NCBI GenBank assembly: GCA_963680875.1
Contig: OY804577.1
Location: forward strand, 103,737,906-103,801,905
DNA: 64,000 nucleotides
DNA from: Bathymodiolus brooksi
Lineage: Eukaryota; Mollusca; Bivalvia; Mytilida; Modiolidae
Direction of reading: 5' to 3'
Under the pieces are notes generated by a model. The model had not been told where the DNA came from and searched no databases. It worked only from the letters and a program-made list of their open reading frames with translations. Below are positions 1 through 15,600 of the stretch, in pieces. Every line of letters begins with the position of its first letter. Positions within the stretch are counted from its first letter, which is position 1. The position numbers and the translations under genes were made by a program.

Positions 1-3000
1 GTGAGTACACTAATTATTACACCACCTATGTAGTTTGACTTGACATGAGATAAAACCCATGATCTACTACACTTGAGGTGAGTACACTAATTATTACACC
101 ACCTATGTAGTTTGACTTGACATGAGACAAAATCCATGATCTACTACACTTGAGGTGAGTACACTAATTATTACACCACCTATGTAGTTTGACTTGACAT
201 GAGATAAAACCCATGATCTGCCACACTTGAGGTGAGTACGCTAATTATTACACCACCTATGTAGTTTGACTTGACATGAGATAAAACCCATGATCTACTA
301 CACTTGAGGTGAGTACAATAATTATTACACCACCTATGTAGTTTGACTTGACATGAGATAAAATACATGATCTACTACACTTGAGGTGAGTACACTAATT
401 ATTACACCACCTATGTAGTTTGACTTGACATGAGATAAAACCCATGATCTACTACACTTGAGGTGAGTACACTAATTATTACACCACCTATGTAGTTTGA
501 CTTGACATGAGATAAAACCCAAGATCTACTACACTTGAGGTGAGTACACTAATTATTACACCACCTATGTAGTTTGACTTGACATGAGATAAAACCCATG
601 ATCTACTACACTTGAGGTGAGTACACTAATTATTACACCACCTATGTAGTTTGACTTGACATGAGATAAAACCCATGATCTACTACATTTGAGGTGAGTA
701 CACTAATTATTACACCACCTATGTAGTTTGACTTGACATGAGATAAAACCCATGATCTACTACACTTGAGGTGAGTACACTAATTATTACACCACCTATG
801 TAGTTTGACTTGACATGAGATAAAACCCATGATCTACTACACTTGAGGTGAGTACACTAATTATTACACCACCTATGTAGTTTGACTTGACATGAGATAA
901 AACTCATGATCTACTACACTTGAGGCGAGTACACTAATTATTACACCACCTATGTAGTTTGACTTGACATGAGATAAAACCCATGATCTACTACACTTGA
1001 GGTGAGTACACTAATTATTACACCACCTATGTAGTTTGACTTGACATGAGATAAAACCCATGATCTACTACACTTGAGGTGAGTACACTAATTATTACAC
1101 CACATATGTAGTTTGACTTGACATGAGATAAAACCCATGATCTACTACACTTGAGGTGAGTACACTAATTATTACACCACCTATGTAGTTTGACTTGACA
1201 TGAGATAAAACCCATGATCTACTACACTTCAGGTGAGTACACTAATTATTACACCACCTATGTAGTTTGACTTGACATGAGATAAAACCCATGATCTACT
1301 ACACTTGAGGCGAGTACACTAATTATTACACCACCTATGTAGTTTGACTTGACATGAGATAAAACCCATGATCTACTACACTTTAGGTGAGTATGCTAAT
1401 TATTACACCACCTATGTAGTTTGACTTGACATGAGATAAAACCCATGATCTACTACACTTGAGGTGAGTACACTAATTATTACACCACCTATGTAGTTTG
1501 ACTTGACATGAGATAAAACCCATGATCTACTACACTTGAGGTGAGTACACTAATTATTACACCACCTATGTAGTTTGACTTGACATGAGATAAAACCCAT
1601 GATCTACTACACTTGAGGTGAGTACACTAATTATTACACCACCTATGTAGTTTGACTTGACATGAGATAAAACCCATGATCTACTACACTTGAGGTGAGT
1701 ATGCTAATTATTACACCACCTATGTAGTTTGACTTGACATGAGATAAAACCCATGATCTACTACACTTGAGGTGAGTACACTAATTATTACACCACCTAT
1801 GTAGTTTGACTTGACATGAGATAAAACCCATGATCTACTACATTTGAGGTGAGTACGCTAATTATTACACCACCTATGTAGTTTGACTTGACATGAGATA
1901 AAACCCATGATCTACTACACTTGAGGTGAGTACACTAATTATTACACCACCTATGTAGTTTGACTTGACATGAGATAAAACCCATGATCTACTACACTTG
2001 AGGTGAGTACACTAATTATTACACCACCTATGTAGTTTGACTTGACATGAGATAAAATACATGATCTACTACACTTGAGGTGAGTACGCTAATTATTACA
2101 CCACCTATGTAGTTTGACTTGACATGAGATAAAACCCATGATCTACTACACTTGAGGTGAATGCACTAATTATTACACCACCTATGTAGTTTGACTTGAC
2201 ATGAGATAAAACCCATGATCTACTACACTTGAGGTGAGTACACTAATTATTACACCACATATGTAGTTTGACTTGACATGAGATAAAACCCATGATCTAC
2301 TACACTTGAGGTGAGTACACTAATTATTACACCACCTATGTAGTTTGACTTGACATGAGATAAAACCCATGATCTACTACACTTGAGGTGAGTACACTAA
2401 TTATTACACCACCTATGTAGTTTGACTTGACATGAGATAAAACCCATGATCTACTACACTTGAGGCGAGTACACTAATTATTACACCACCTATGTAGTTT
2501 GACTTGACATGAGATAAAACCCATGATCTACTACACTTTAGGTGAGTATGCTAATTATTACACCACCTATGTAGTTTGACTTGACATGAGATAAAACCCA
2601 TGATCTACTACACTTGAGGTGAGTACACTAATTATTACACCACCTATGTAGTTTGACTTGACATGAGATAAAACCCATGATCTACTACACTTGAGGTGAG
2701 TACACTAATTATTACACCACCTATGTAGTTTGACTTGACATGAGATAAAACCCATGATCTACTACACTTGAGGTGAGTACACTAATTATTACACCACCTA
2801 TGTAGTTTGACTTGACATGAGATAAAACCCATGATCTACTACACTTGAGGTGAGTATGCTAATTATTACACCACCTATGTAGTTTGACTTGACATGAGAT
2901 AAAACCCATGATCTACTACACTTGAGGTGAGTATGCTAATTATTACACCACCTATGTAGTTTGACTTGACATGAGATAAAACCCATGATCTACTACACTT

Positions 3001-6000
3001 GAGGTGAGTACACTAATTATTACACCACCTATGTAGTTTGACTTGACATGAGATAAAACCCATGATCTACTACATTTGAGGTGAGTACGCTAATTATTAC
3101 ACCACCTATGTAGTTTGACTTGACATGAGATAAAACCCATGATCTACTACACTTGAGGTGAGTACACTAATTATTACACCACCTATGTAGTTTGACTTGA
3201 CATGAGATAAAACCCATGATCTACTACACTTGAGGTGAGTATGCTAATTATTACACCACCTATGTAGTTTGACTTGACATGAGATAAAACCCATGATCTA
3301 CTACACTTGAGGTGAGTACACTAATTATTACACCACCTATGTAGTTTGACTTGACATGAGATAAAATACATGATCTACTACACTTGAGGTGAGTACGCTA
3401 ATTATTACACCACCTATGTAGTTTGACTTGACATGAGATAAAACCCATGATCTACTACACTTGAGGTGAGTGCACTAATTATTACACCACCTATGTAGTT
3501 TGACTTGACATGAGATAAAACCCATGATCTACTACACTTGAGGTGAGTACACTAATTATTACACCACATATGTAGTTTGACTTGACATGAGATAAAACCC
3601 ATGATCTACTACACTTGAGGTGAGTACACTAATTATTACACCACCTATGTAGTTTGACTTGACATGAGATAAATCCCATGATCTACTAAACTTGAGGTGA
3701 GTACACTAATTATTACACCACCTATGTAGTTTGACTTGACATGAGATAAAACCCATGATCTACTACACTTGAGGCGAGTACACTAATTATTACACCACCT
3801 ATGTAGTTTGACTTGACATGAGATAAAACCCATGATCTACTACACTTTAGGTGAGTATGCTAATTATTACACCACCTATGTAGTTTGACTTGACATGAGA
3901 TAAAACCCATGATCTACTACACTTGAGGTGAGTACACTAATTATTACACCACCTATGTAGTTTGACTTGACATGAGATAAAACCCATGATCTACTACACT
4001 TGAGGTGAGTATGCTAATTATTACACCACCTATGTAGTTTGACTTGACATGAGATAAAACCCATGATCTACTACACTTGAGGTGAGTACACTAATTATTA
4101 CACCACCTATGTAGTTTGACTTGACATGAGATAAAATACATGATCTACTACACTTGAGGTGAGTACGCTAATTATTACACCACCTATGTAGTTTGACTTG
4201 ACATGAGATAAAACCCATGATCTACTACACTTGAGGTGAGTGCACTAATTATTACACCACCTATGTAGTTTGACTTGACATGAGATAAAATACATAATCT
4301 ACTACACTTGAGGTGAGTATGCTAATTATTACACCACCTATGTAGTTTGACTTGACATGAGATAAAACCTATGATCTACTACACTTGAGGTGAGTACACT
4401 AATTATTACACCACCTATGTAGTTTGACTTGACATGAGATAAAACCCATGATCTACTACACTTGAGGTGAGTACACTAATTATTACACCACCTATGTAGT
4501 TTGACTTGACATGAGATAAAACCCATGATCTACTACACTTGAGGTGAGTACACTAATTATTACACCACCTATGTAGTTTGACTTGACATTAGATAAAATA
4601 CATGATCTACTACACTTGAGGTGAGTACACTAATTATTACACCACCTATGTAGTTTGACTTGACATGAGATAAAACCCATGATCTAATACACTTGAGGTG
4701 AGTACACTAATTATTACACCACCTATGTAGTTTGACTTGACATGAGATAAAACCCATGATCTACTACACTTGAGGCGAGTACACTAATTATTACACCACC
4801 TATGTAGTTTGACTTGACATGAGATAAAACCCATGATCTACTACACTTTAGGTGAGTATGCTAATTATTACACCACCTATGTAGTTTGACTTGACATGAG
4901 ATAAAACCCATGATCTACTACACTTGAGGTGAGTACACTAATTATTACACCACCTATGTAGTTTGACTTGACATGAGATAAAACCCATGATCTACTACAC
5001 TTGAGGTGAGTACACTAATTATTACACCACCTATGTAGTTTGACTTGACATGAGATAAAACCCATGATCTACTACACTTGAGGTGAGTACACTAATTATT
5101 ACACCACCTATGTAGTTTGACTTGACATGAGATAAAACCCATGATCTACTACACTTGAGGTGAGTATGCTAATTATTACACCACCTATGTAGTTTGACTT
5201 GACATGAGATAAAACCCATGATCTACTACACTTGAGGTGAGTATGCTAATTATTACACCACCTATGTAGTTTGACTTGACATGAGATAAAACCCATGATC
5301 TACTACACTTGAGGTGAGTACACTAATTATTACACCACCTATGTAGTTTGACTTGACATGAGATAAAACCCATGATCTAATACATTTGAGGTGAGTACGC
5401 TAATTATTACACCACCTATGTAGTTTGACTTGACATGAGATAAAACCCATGATCTACTACACTTGAGGTGAGTACACTAATTATTACACCACCTATGTAG
5501 TTTGACTTGACATGAGATAAAACCCATGATCTACTACACTTGAGGTGAGTATGCTAATTATTACACCACCTATGTAGTTTGACTTGACATGAGATAAAAC
5601 CCATGATCTACTACACTTGAGGTGAGTACACTAATTATTACACCACCTATGTAGTTTGACTTGACATGAGATAAAATACATGATCTACTACACTTGAGGT
5701 GAGTACGCTAATTATTACACCACCTATGTAGTTTGACTTGACATGAGATAAAACCCATGATCTACTACACTTGAGGTGAGTGCACTAATTATTACACCAC
5801 CTATGTAGTTTGACTTGACATGAGATAAAACCCATGATCTACTACACTTGAGGTGAGTACACTAATTATTACACCACATATGTAGTTTGACTTGACATGA
5901 GATAAAACCCATGATCTACTACACTTGAGGTGAGTACACTAATTATTACACCACCTATGTAGTTTGACTTGACATGAGATAAATCCCATGATCTACTACA

Positions 6001-9000
6001 CTTGAGGTGAGTACACTAATTATTACACCACCTATGTAGTTTGACTTGACATGAGATAAAACCCATGATCTACTACACTTGAGGCGAGTACACTAATTAT
6101 TACACCACCTATGTAGTTTGACTTGACATGAGATAAAACCCATGATCTACTACACTTTAGGTGAGTATGCTAATTATTACACCACCTATGTAGTTTGACT
6201 TGACATGAGATAAAACCCATGATCTACTACACTTGAGGTGAGTACACTAATTATTACACCACCTATGTAGTTTGACTTGACATGAGATAAAACCCATGAT
6301 CTACTACACTTGAGGTGAGTATGCTAATTATTACACCACCTATGTAGTTTGACTTGACATGAGATAAAACCCATGATCTACTACACTTGAGGTGAGTACA
6401 CTAATTATTACACCACCTATGTAGTTTGACTTGACATGAGATAAAATACATGATCTACTACACTTGAGGTGAGTACGCTAATTATTACACCACCTATGTA
6501 GTTTGACTTGACATGAGATAAAACCCATGATCTACTACACTTGAGGTGAGTGCACTAATTATTACACCACCTATGTAGTTTGACTTGACATGAGATAAAA
6601 TACATGATCTACTACACTTGAGGTGAGTATGCTAATTATTACACCACCTATGTAGTTTGACTTGACATGAGATAAAACCTATGATCTACTACACTTGAGG
6701 TGAGTACACTAATTATTACACCACCTATGTAGTTTGACTTGACATGAGATAAAACCCATGATCTACTACACTTGAGGTGAGTACACTAATTATTACACCA
6801 CCTATGTAGTTTGACTTGACATGAGATAAAACCCATGATCTACTACACTTGAGGTGAGTACACTAATTATTACACCACCTATGTAGTTTGACTTGACATT
6901 AGATAAAATACATGATCTACTACACTTGAGGTGAGTACACTAATTATTACACCACCTATGTAGTTTGACTTGACATGAGATAAAACCCATGATCTACTAC
7001 ACTTGAGGTAAGTACACTAATTATTACACCACCTATGTAGTTTGACTTGACATGAGATAAAACCCATGATCTAATACACTTGAGGTGAGTACACTAATTA
7101 TTACACCACCTATGTAGTTTGACTTGACATTAGATAAAATACATGATCTACTACACTTGAGGTGAGTACACTAATTATTACACCACCTATGTAGTTTGAC
7201 TTGACATGAGATAAAACCCATGATCTACTACACTTGAGGTGAGTACACTAATTATTACACCACCTATGTAGTTTGACTTGACATGAGATAAAACCCATGA
7301 TCTATTACACTTGAGGTGAGTATGTTAATTATTACACCACCTATGTAGTTTGATTTGACATGAGATAAAACCCATGATCTACTACACTTGAGGTGAGTAC
7401 ACTAATTATTACACCACCTATGTAGTTTGACTCGACATGAGATAAAACCCATGATCTACTACACTTGAGGTGAGTACACTAATTATTACACCACCTATGT
7501 AGTTTGACTTGACATGAGATAAAACCCATGATCTACTACACTTGAGGTGAGTACACTAATTATTACACCACCTATGTAATTTGACTTGACATGAGATAAA
7601 ACCCATGATCTACTACACTTGAGGTGAGTACACTAATTATTACACCACCTATGTAGTTTGACTTGACATGAGACAAAATCCATGATCTACTACACTTGAG
7701 GTGAGTACACTAATTATTACACCACCTATGTAGTTTGACTTGACATGAGATAAAACCCATGATCTGCCACACTTGAGGTGAGTACGCTAATTATTACACC
7801 ACCTATGTAGTTTGACTTGACATGAGATAAAACCCATGATCTACTACACTTGAGGTGAGTACAATAATTATTACACCACCTATGTAGTTTGACTTGACAT
7901 GAGATAAAATACATGATCTACTACACTTGAGGTGAGTACACTAATTATTACACCACCTATGTAGTTTGACTTGACATGAGATAAAACCCATGATCTACTA
8001 CACTTGAGGTGAGTACACTAATTATTACACCACCTATGTAGTTTGACTTGACATGAGATAAAACCCATGATCTACTACACTTGAGGTGAGTACACTAATT
8101 ATTACACCACCTATGTAGTTTGACTTGACATGAGATAAAACCCATGATCTACTACACTTGAGGTGAGTACACTAATTATTACACCACCTATGTAGTTTGA
8201 CTTGACATGAGATAAAACCCATGATCTACTACATTTGAGGTGAGTACACTAATTATTACACCACCTATGTAGTTTGACTTGACATGAGATAAAACCCATG
8301 ATCTACTACACTTGAGGTGAGTACACTAATTATTACACCACCTATGTAGTTTGACTTGACATGAGATAAAACCCATGATCTACTACACTTGAGGTGAGTA
8401 CACTAATTATTACACCACCTATGTAGTTTGACTTGACATGAGATAAAACTCATGATCTACTACACTTGAGGTGAGTACACTAATTATTACACCACATATG
8501 TAGTTTGACTTGACATGAGATAAAACCTATGATCTACTACACTTGAGGTGAGTACACTAATTATTACACCACCTATGTAGTTTGACTTGACATGAGATAA
8601 AACCCATGATCTACTACACTTGAGGTGAGTACACTAATTATTACACCACCTATGTAGTTTGACTTGACATGAGATAAAACCCATGATCTACTACACTTGA
8701 GGCGAGTACACTAATTATTACACCACCTATGTAGTTTGACTTGACATGAGATAAAACCCATGATCTACTACACTTTAGGTGAGTATGCTAATTATTACAC
8801 CACCTATGTAGTTTGACTTGACATGAGATAAAACCCATGATCTACTACACTTGAGGTGAGTACACTAATTATTACACCACCTATGTAGTTTGACTTGACA
8901 TGAGATAAAACCCATGATCTACTACACTTGAGGTGAGTACACTAATTATTACACCACCTATGTAGTTTGACTTGACATGAGATAAAACCCATGATCTACT

Positions 9001-12000
9001 ACACTTGAGGTGAGTACACTAATTATTACACCACCTATGTAGTTTGACTTGACATGAGATAAAACCCATGATCTACTACACTTGAGGTGAGTATGCTAAT
9101 TATTACACCACCTATGTAGTTTGACTTGACATGAGATAAAACCCATGATCTACTACACTTGAGGTGAGTACACTAATTATTACACCACCTATGTAGTTTG
9201 ACTTGACATGAGATAAAACCCATGATCTACTACATTTGAGGTGAGTACGCTAATTATTACACCACCTATGTAGTTTGACTTGACATGAGATAAAACCCAT
9301 GATCTACTACACTTGAGGTGAGTATGCTAATTATTACACCACCTATGTAGTTTGACTTGACATGAGATAAAACCCATGATCTACTACACTTGAGGTGAGT
9401 ACACTAATTATTACACCACCTATGTAGTTTGACTTGACATGAGATAAAATACATGATCTACTACACTTGAGGTGAGTACGCTAATTATTACACCACCTAT
9501 GTAGTTTGACTTGACATGAGATAAAACCCATGATCTACTACACTTGAGGTGAGTGCACTAATTATTACACCACCTATGTAGTTTGACTTGACATGAGATA
9601 AAACCCATGATCTACTACACTTGAGGTGAGTACACTAATTATTACACCACATATGTAGTTTGACTTGACATGAGATAAAACCCATGATCTACTACACTTG
9701 AGGTGAGTACACTAATTATTACACCACCTATGTAGTTTGACTTGACATGAGATAAAACCCATGATCTACTACACTTGAGGTGAGTACACTAATTATTACA
9801 CCACCTATGTAGTTTGACTTGACATGAGATAAAACCCATGATCTACTACACTTGAGGCGAGTACACTAATTATTACACCACCTATGTAGTTTGACTTGAC
9901 ATGAGATAAAACCCATGATCTACTACACTTTAGGTGAGTATGCTAATTATTACACCACCTATGTAGTTTGACTTGACATGAGATAAAACCCATGATCTAC
10001 TACACTTGAGGTGAGTACACTAATTATTACACCACCTATGTAGTTTGACTTGACATGAGATAAAACCCATGATCTACTACACTTGAGGTGAGTACACTAA
10101 TTATTACACCACCTATGTAGTTTGACTTGACATGAGATAAAACCCATGATCTACTACACTTGAGGTGAGTACACTAATTATTACACCACCTATGTAGTTT
10201 GACTTGACATGAGATAAAACCCATGATCTACTACACTTGAGGTGAGTATGCTAATTATTACACCACCTATGTAGTTTGACTTGACATGAGATAAAACCCA
10301 TGATCTACTACACTTGAGGTGAGTATGCTAATTATTACACCACCTATGTAGTTTGACTTGACATGAGATAAAACCCATGATCTACTACACTTGAGGTGAG
10401 TACACTAATTATTACACCACCTATGTAGTTTGACTTGACATGAGATAAAACCCATGATCTACTACATTTGAGGTGAGTACGCTAATTATTACACCACCTA
10501 TGTAGTTTGACTTGACATGAGATAAAACCCATGATCTACTACACTTGAGGTGAGTACACTAATTATTACACCACCTATGTAGTTTGACTTGACATGAGAT
10601 AAAACCCATGATCTACTACACTTGAGGTGAGTATGCTAATTATTACACCACCTATGTAGTTTGACTTGACATGAGATAAAACCCATGATCTACTACACTT
10701 GAGGTGAGTACACTAATTATTACACCACCTATGTAGTTTGACTTGACATGAGATAAAATACATGATCTACTACACTTGAGGTGAGTACGCTAATTATTAC
10801 ACCACCTATGTAGTTTGACTTGACATGAGATAAAACCCATGATCTACTACACTTGAGGTGAGTGCACTAATTATTACACCACCTATGTAGTTTGACTTGA
10901 CATGAGATAAAACCCATGATCTACTACACTTGAGGTGAGTACACTAATTATTACACCACATATGTAGTTTGACTTGACATGAGATAAAACCCATGATCTA
11001 CTACACTTGAGGTGAGTACACTAATTATTACACCACCTATGTAGTTTGACTTGACATGAGATAAAACCCATGATCTACTACACTTGAGGTGAGTACACTA
11101 ATTATTACACCACCTATGTAGTTTGACTTGACATGAGATAAAACCCATGATCTACTACACTTGAGGCGAGTACACTAATTATTACACCACCTATGTAGTT
11201 TGACTTGACATGAGATAAAACCCATGATCTACTACACTTTAGGTGAGTATGCTAATTATTACACCACCTATGTAGTTTGACTTGACATGAGATAAAACCC
11301 ATGATCTACTACACTTGAGGTGAGTACACTAATTATTACACCACCTATGTAGTTTGACTTGACATGAGATAAAACCCATGATCTACTACACTTGAGGTGA
11401 GTATGCTAATTATTACACCACCTATGTAGTTTGACTTGACATGAGATAAAACCCATGATCTACTACACTTGAGGTGAGTACACTAATTATTACACCACCT
11501 ATGTAGTTTGACTTGACATGAGATAAAATACATGATCTACTACACTTGAGGTGAGTACGCTAATTATTACACCACCTATGTAGTTTGACTTGACATGAGA
11601 TAAAACCCATGATCTACTACACTTGAGGTGAGTGCACTAATTATTACACCACCTATGTAGTTTGACTTGACATGAGATAAAATACATGATCTACTACACT
11701 TGAGGTGAGTATGCTAATTATTACACCACCTATGTAGTTTGACTTGACATGAGATAAAACCTATGATCTACTACACTTGAGGTGAGTACACTAATTATTA
11801 CACCACCTATGTAGTTTGACTTGACATGAGATAAAACCCATGATCTACTACACTTGAGGTGAGTACACTAATTATTACACCACCTATGTAGTTTGACTTG
11901 ACATGAGATAAAACCCATGATCTACTACACTTGAGGTGAGTACACTAATTATTACACCACCTATGTAGTTTGACTTGACATTAGATAAAATACATGATCT

Positions 12001-12600
12001 ACTACACTTGAGGTGAGTACACTAATTATTACACCACCTATGTAGTTTGACTTGACATGAGATAAAACCCATGATCTACTACACTTGAGGTGAGTACACT
12101 AATTATTACACCACCTATGTAGTTTGACTTGACATGAGATAAAATACATGATCTACTACACTTGAGGTGAGTACACTAATTATTACACCACCTATGTAGT
12201 TTGACTTGACATTAGATAAAATACATGATCTACTACACTTGAGGTGAGTACACTAATTATTACACCACCTATGTAGTTTGACTTGACATGAGATAAATCC
12301 CATGATCTACTACACTTGAGGTGAGTACACTAATTATTACACCACCTATGTAGTTTGACTTGACATTAGATAAAATACATGATCTACTACACTTGAGGTG
12401 AGTACACTAATTATTACACCACCTATGTAGTTTGACTTGACATGAGATAAAACCCATGATCTACTACACTTGAGGTGAGTACACTAATTATTACACCACC
12501 TATGTAGTTTGACTCGACATGAGATAAAACCCATGATCTACTACACTTGAGGTGAGTACACTAATTATTACACCACCTATGTAGTTTGACTTGACATGAG
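1..12600. repeat. Satellite subdomain I: CTTTAG and ACATATG variant monomers
   Basis: This left part carries monomer variants I saw nowhere else: ACTTTAG in place of ACTTGAG (1381, 2536, 3845, 4846, 6155, 8773, 9928, 11237) and CCACATATG in place of CCACCTATG (first near 1103, last near 10968). The CTTTA marks are 15, 17, 13, 17, 34, 15 and 17 monomers apart. The 15-then-17 pattern at 1381-3845 recurs at 8773-11237, an offset of 7392 bp or 96 monomers. Upstream markers (180, 686, 903) recur 98 monomers later (7726, 8232, 8449). A long block was therefore duplicated, with two monomers gained or lost. The right limit is approximate. Confidence 0.8.
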
Positions 12601-15600
12601 ATAAAACCCATGATCTATTACACTTGAGGTGAGTATGTTAATTATTACACCACCTATGTAGTTTGATTTGACATGAGATAAAACCCATGATCTACTACAC
12701 TTGAGGTGAGTACACTAATTATTACACCACCTATGTAGTTTGACTCGACATGAGATAAAACCCATGATCTACTACACTTGAGGTGAGTACACTAATTATT
12801 ACACCACCTATGTAGTTTGACTTGACATGAGATAAAACCCATGATCTACTACACTTGAGGTGAGTACACTAATTATTACACCACCTATGTAGTTTGACTT
12901 GACATGAGATAAAACCCATGATCTACTACACTTGAGGTGAGTATGTTAATTATTACAACACCTATGTAGTTTGACTTGACATGAGATAAAACCCATGATC
13001 TACTACACTTGAGGTGAGTACACTAATTATTACACCACCTATGTAGTTTGACTTGACATGAGATAAAACCCATGATCTACTACACTTGAGGTGAGTACAC
13101 TAATTATTACACCACCTATGTAGTTTGACTTGACATGAGACAAAATCCATGATCTACTACACTTGAGGTGAGTACACTAATTATTACACCACCTATGTAG
13201 TTTGACTTGACATGAGATAAAACCCATGATCTGCCACACTTGAGGTGAGTACGCTAATTATTACACCACCTATGTAGTTTGACTTGACATGAGATAAAAC
13301 CCATGATCTACTACACTTGAGGTGAGTACAATAATTATTACACCACCTATGTAGTTTGACTTGACATGAGATAAAATACATGATCTACTACACTTGAGGT
13401 GAGTACACTAATTATTACACCACCTATGTAGTTTGACTTGACATGAGATAAAACCCATGATCTACTACATTTGAGGTGAGTACACTAATTATTACACCAC
13501 CTATGTAGTTTGACTTGACATGAGATAAAACCCATGATCTACTACACTTGAGGTGAGTACACTAATTATTACACCACCTATGTAGTTTGACTTGACATGA
13601 GATAAAACCCATGATCTACTACACTTGAGGTGAGTACACTAATTATTACACCACCTATGTAGTTTGACTTGACATGAGATAAAACCCATGATCTATTACA
13701 CTTGAGGTGAGTATGTTAATTATTACACCACCTATGTAGTTTGACTTGACATGAGATAAAACCCATGATCTACTACACTTGAGGTGAGTACACTAATTAT
13801 TACACCACCTATGTAGTTTGACTCGACATGAGATAAAACCCATGATCTACTACACTTGAGGTGAGTACACTAATTATTACACCACCTATGTAGTTTGACT
13901 TGACATGAGATAAAACCCATGATCTACTACACTTGAGGTGAGTACACTAATTATTACACCACCTATGTAGTTTGACTTGACATGAGATAAAACCCATGAT
14001 CTACTACACTTGAGGTGAGTACACTAATTATTACACCACCTATGTAGTTTGACTCGACATGAGATAAAATCCATGATCTACTACACTTGAGGTGAGTACA
14101 CTAATTATTACACCACCTATGTAGTTTGACTTGACATGAGATAAAACCCATGATCTATTACACTTGAGGTGAGTACACTAATTATTACACCACCTATGTA
14201 GTTTGACTTGACATGAGATAAAACCCATGATCTACTACACATGAGGTGAGTACACTAATTATTACACCACCTATGTAGTTTGACTTGACATGAGATAAAA
14301 CCCATGATCTACTACACTTGAGGTGAGTATGCTAATTATTACACCACCTATGTAGTTTGACTTGACATGAGATAAAACCCATGATCTACTACACTTGAGG
14401 TGAGTACACTAATTATTACACCACCTATGTAGTTTGACTTGACATGAGATAAAACCCATGATCTACTACACTTGAGGTGAGTACACTAATTATTACACCA
14501 CCTATGTAGTTTGACTTGACATTAGATAAAACCCATGATCTACTACACTTGAGGTGAGTATGCTAATTATTACACCACCTATGTAGTTTGACTTGACATG
14601 AGATAAAACCCATGATCTATTACACTTGAGGTGAGTACACTAATTATTACACCACCTATGTAGTTTGACTTGACATTAGATAAAACCCATGATCTACTAC
14701 ACTTGAGGTGAGTATGCTAATTATTACACCACCTATGTAGTTTGACTTGACATGAGATAAAATACATGATCTACTACACTTGAGGTGAGTACACTAATTA
14801 TTACACCATACTTGACATGAAATAAAACCCATGATCTACTACACTTGAGGTGAGTGCACTAATTATTACACCACCTATGTAGTTTGACTTGACATGAGAT
14901 AAAAATACATGATCTACTACACTTGAGGTGAGTACGCTAATTATTACACCACCTATGTAGTTTGACTTGACATGAGATAAAACCCATGATCTACTACACT
15001 TGAGGTGAGTACACTAATTATTACACCACCTATGTAGTTTGACTTGACATGAGATAAAACCCATGATCTACTACACTTGAGGTGAGTATGCTAATTATTA
15101 CACCACCTATGTAGTTTGACTTGACATGAGATAAAACCCATGATCTACTACACTTGAGGTGAGTACACTAATTATTACACCACCTATGTAGTTTGACTTG
15201 ACATGAGATAAAATACATGATCTACTACACTTGAGGTGAGTACGCTAATTATTACACCACCTATGTAGTTTGACTTGACATGAGATAAAACCCATGATCT
15301 ACTACACTTGAGGTGAGTGCACTAATTATTACACCACCTATGTAGTTTGACTTGACATGAGATAAAATACATGATCTACTACACTTGAGGTGAGTATGCT
15401 AATTATTACACCACCTATGTAGTTTGACTTGACATGAGATAAAATACATGATCTACTACACTTGAGGTGAGTACACTAATTATTACACCACCTATGTAGT
15501 TTGACTTGACATGAGATAAAACCCATGATCTACTACACTTGAGGTGAGTACACTAATTATTACACCACCTATGTAGTTTGACTTGACATGAGATAAAACC

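Noticed and set aside
180..368. Identical 62-codon minus-strand open frames in the satellite (also at 7726, 13193, 17109, 32589, 43754 and a variant at 53995)
   Set aside because: They arise where variants GATCTGCC/GCTAC and ACAATAATT remove the usual stops from satellite monomers. The frame spans under three monomers with no regulatory context. They are useful as duplication markers, not genes.
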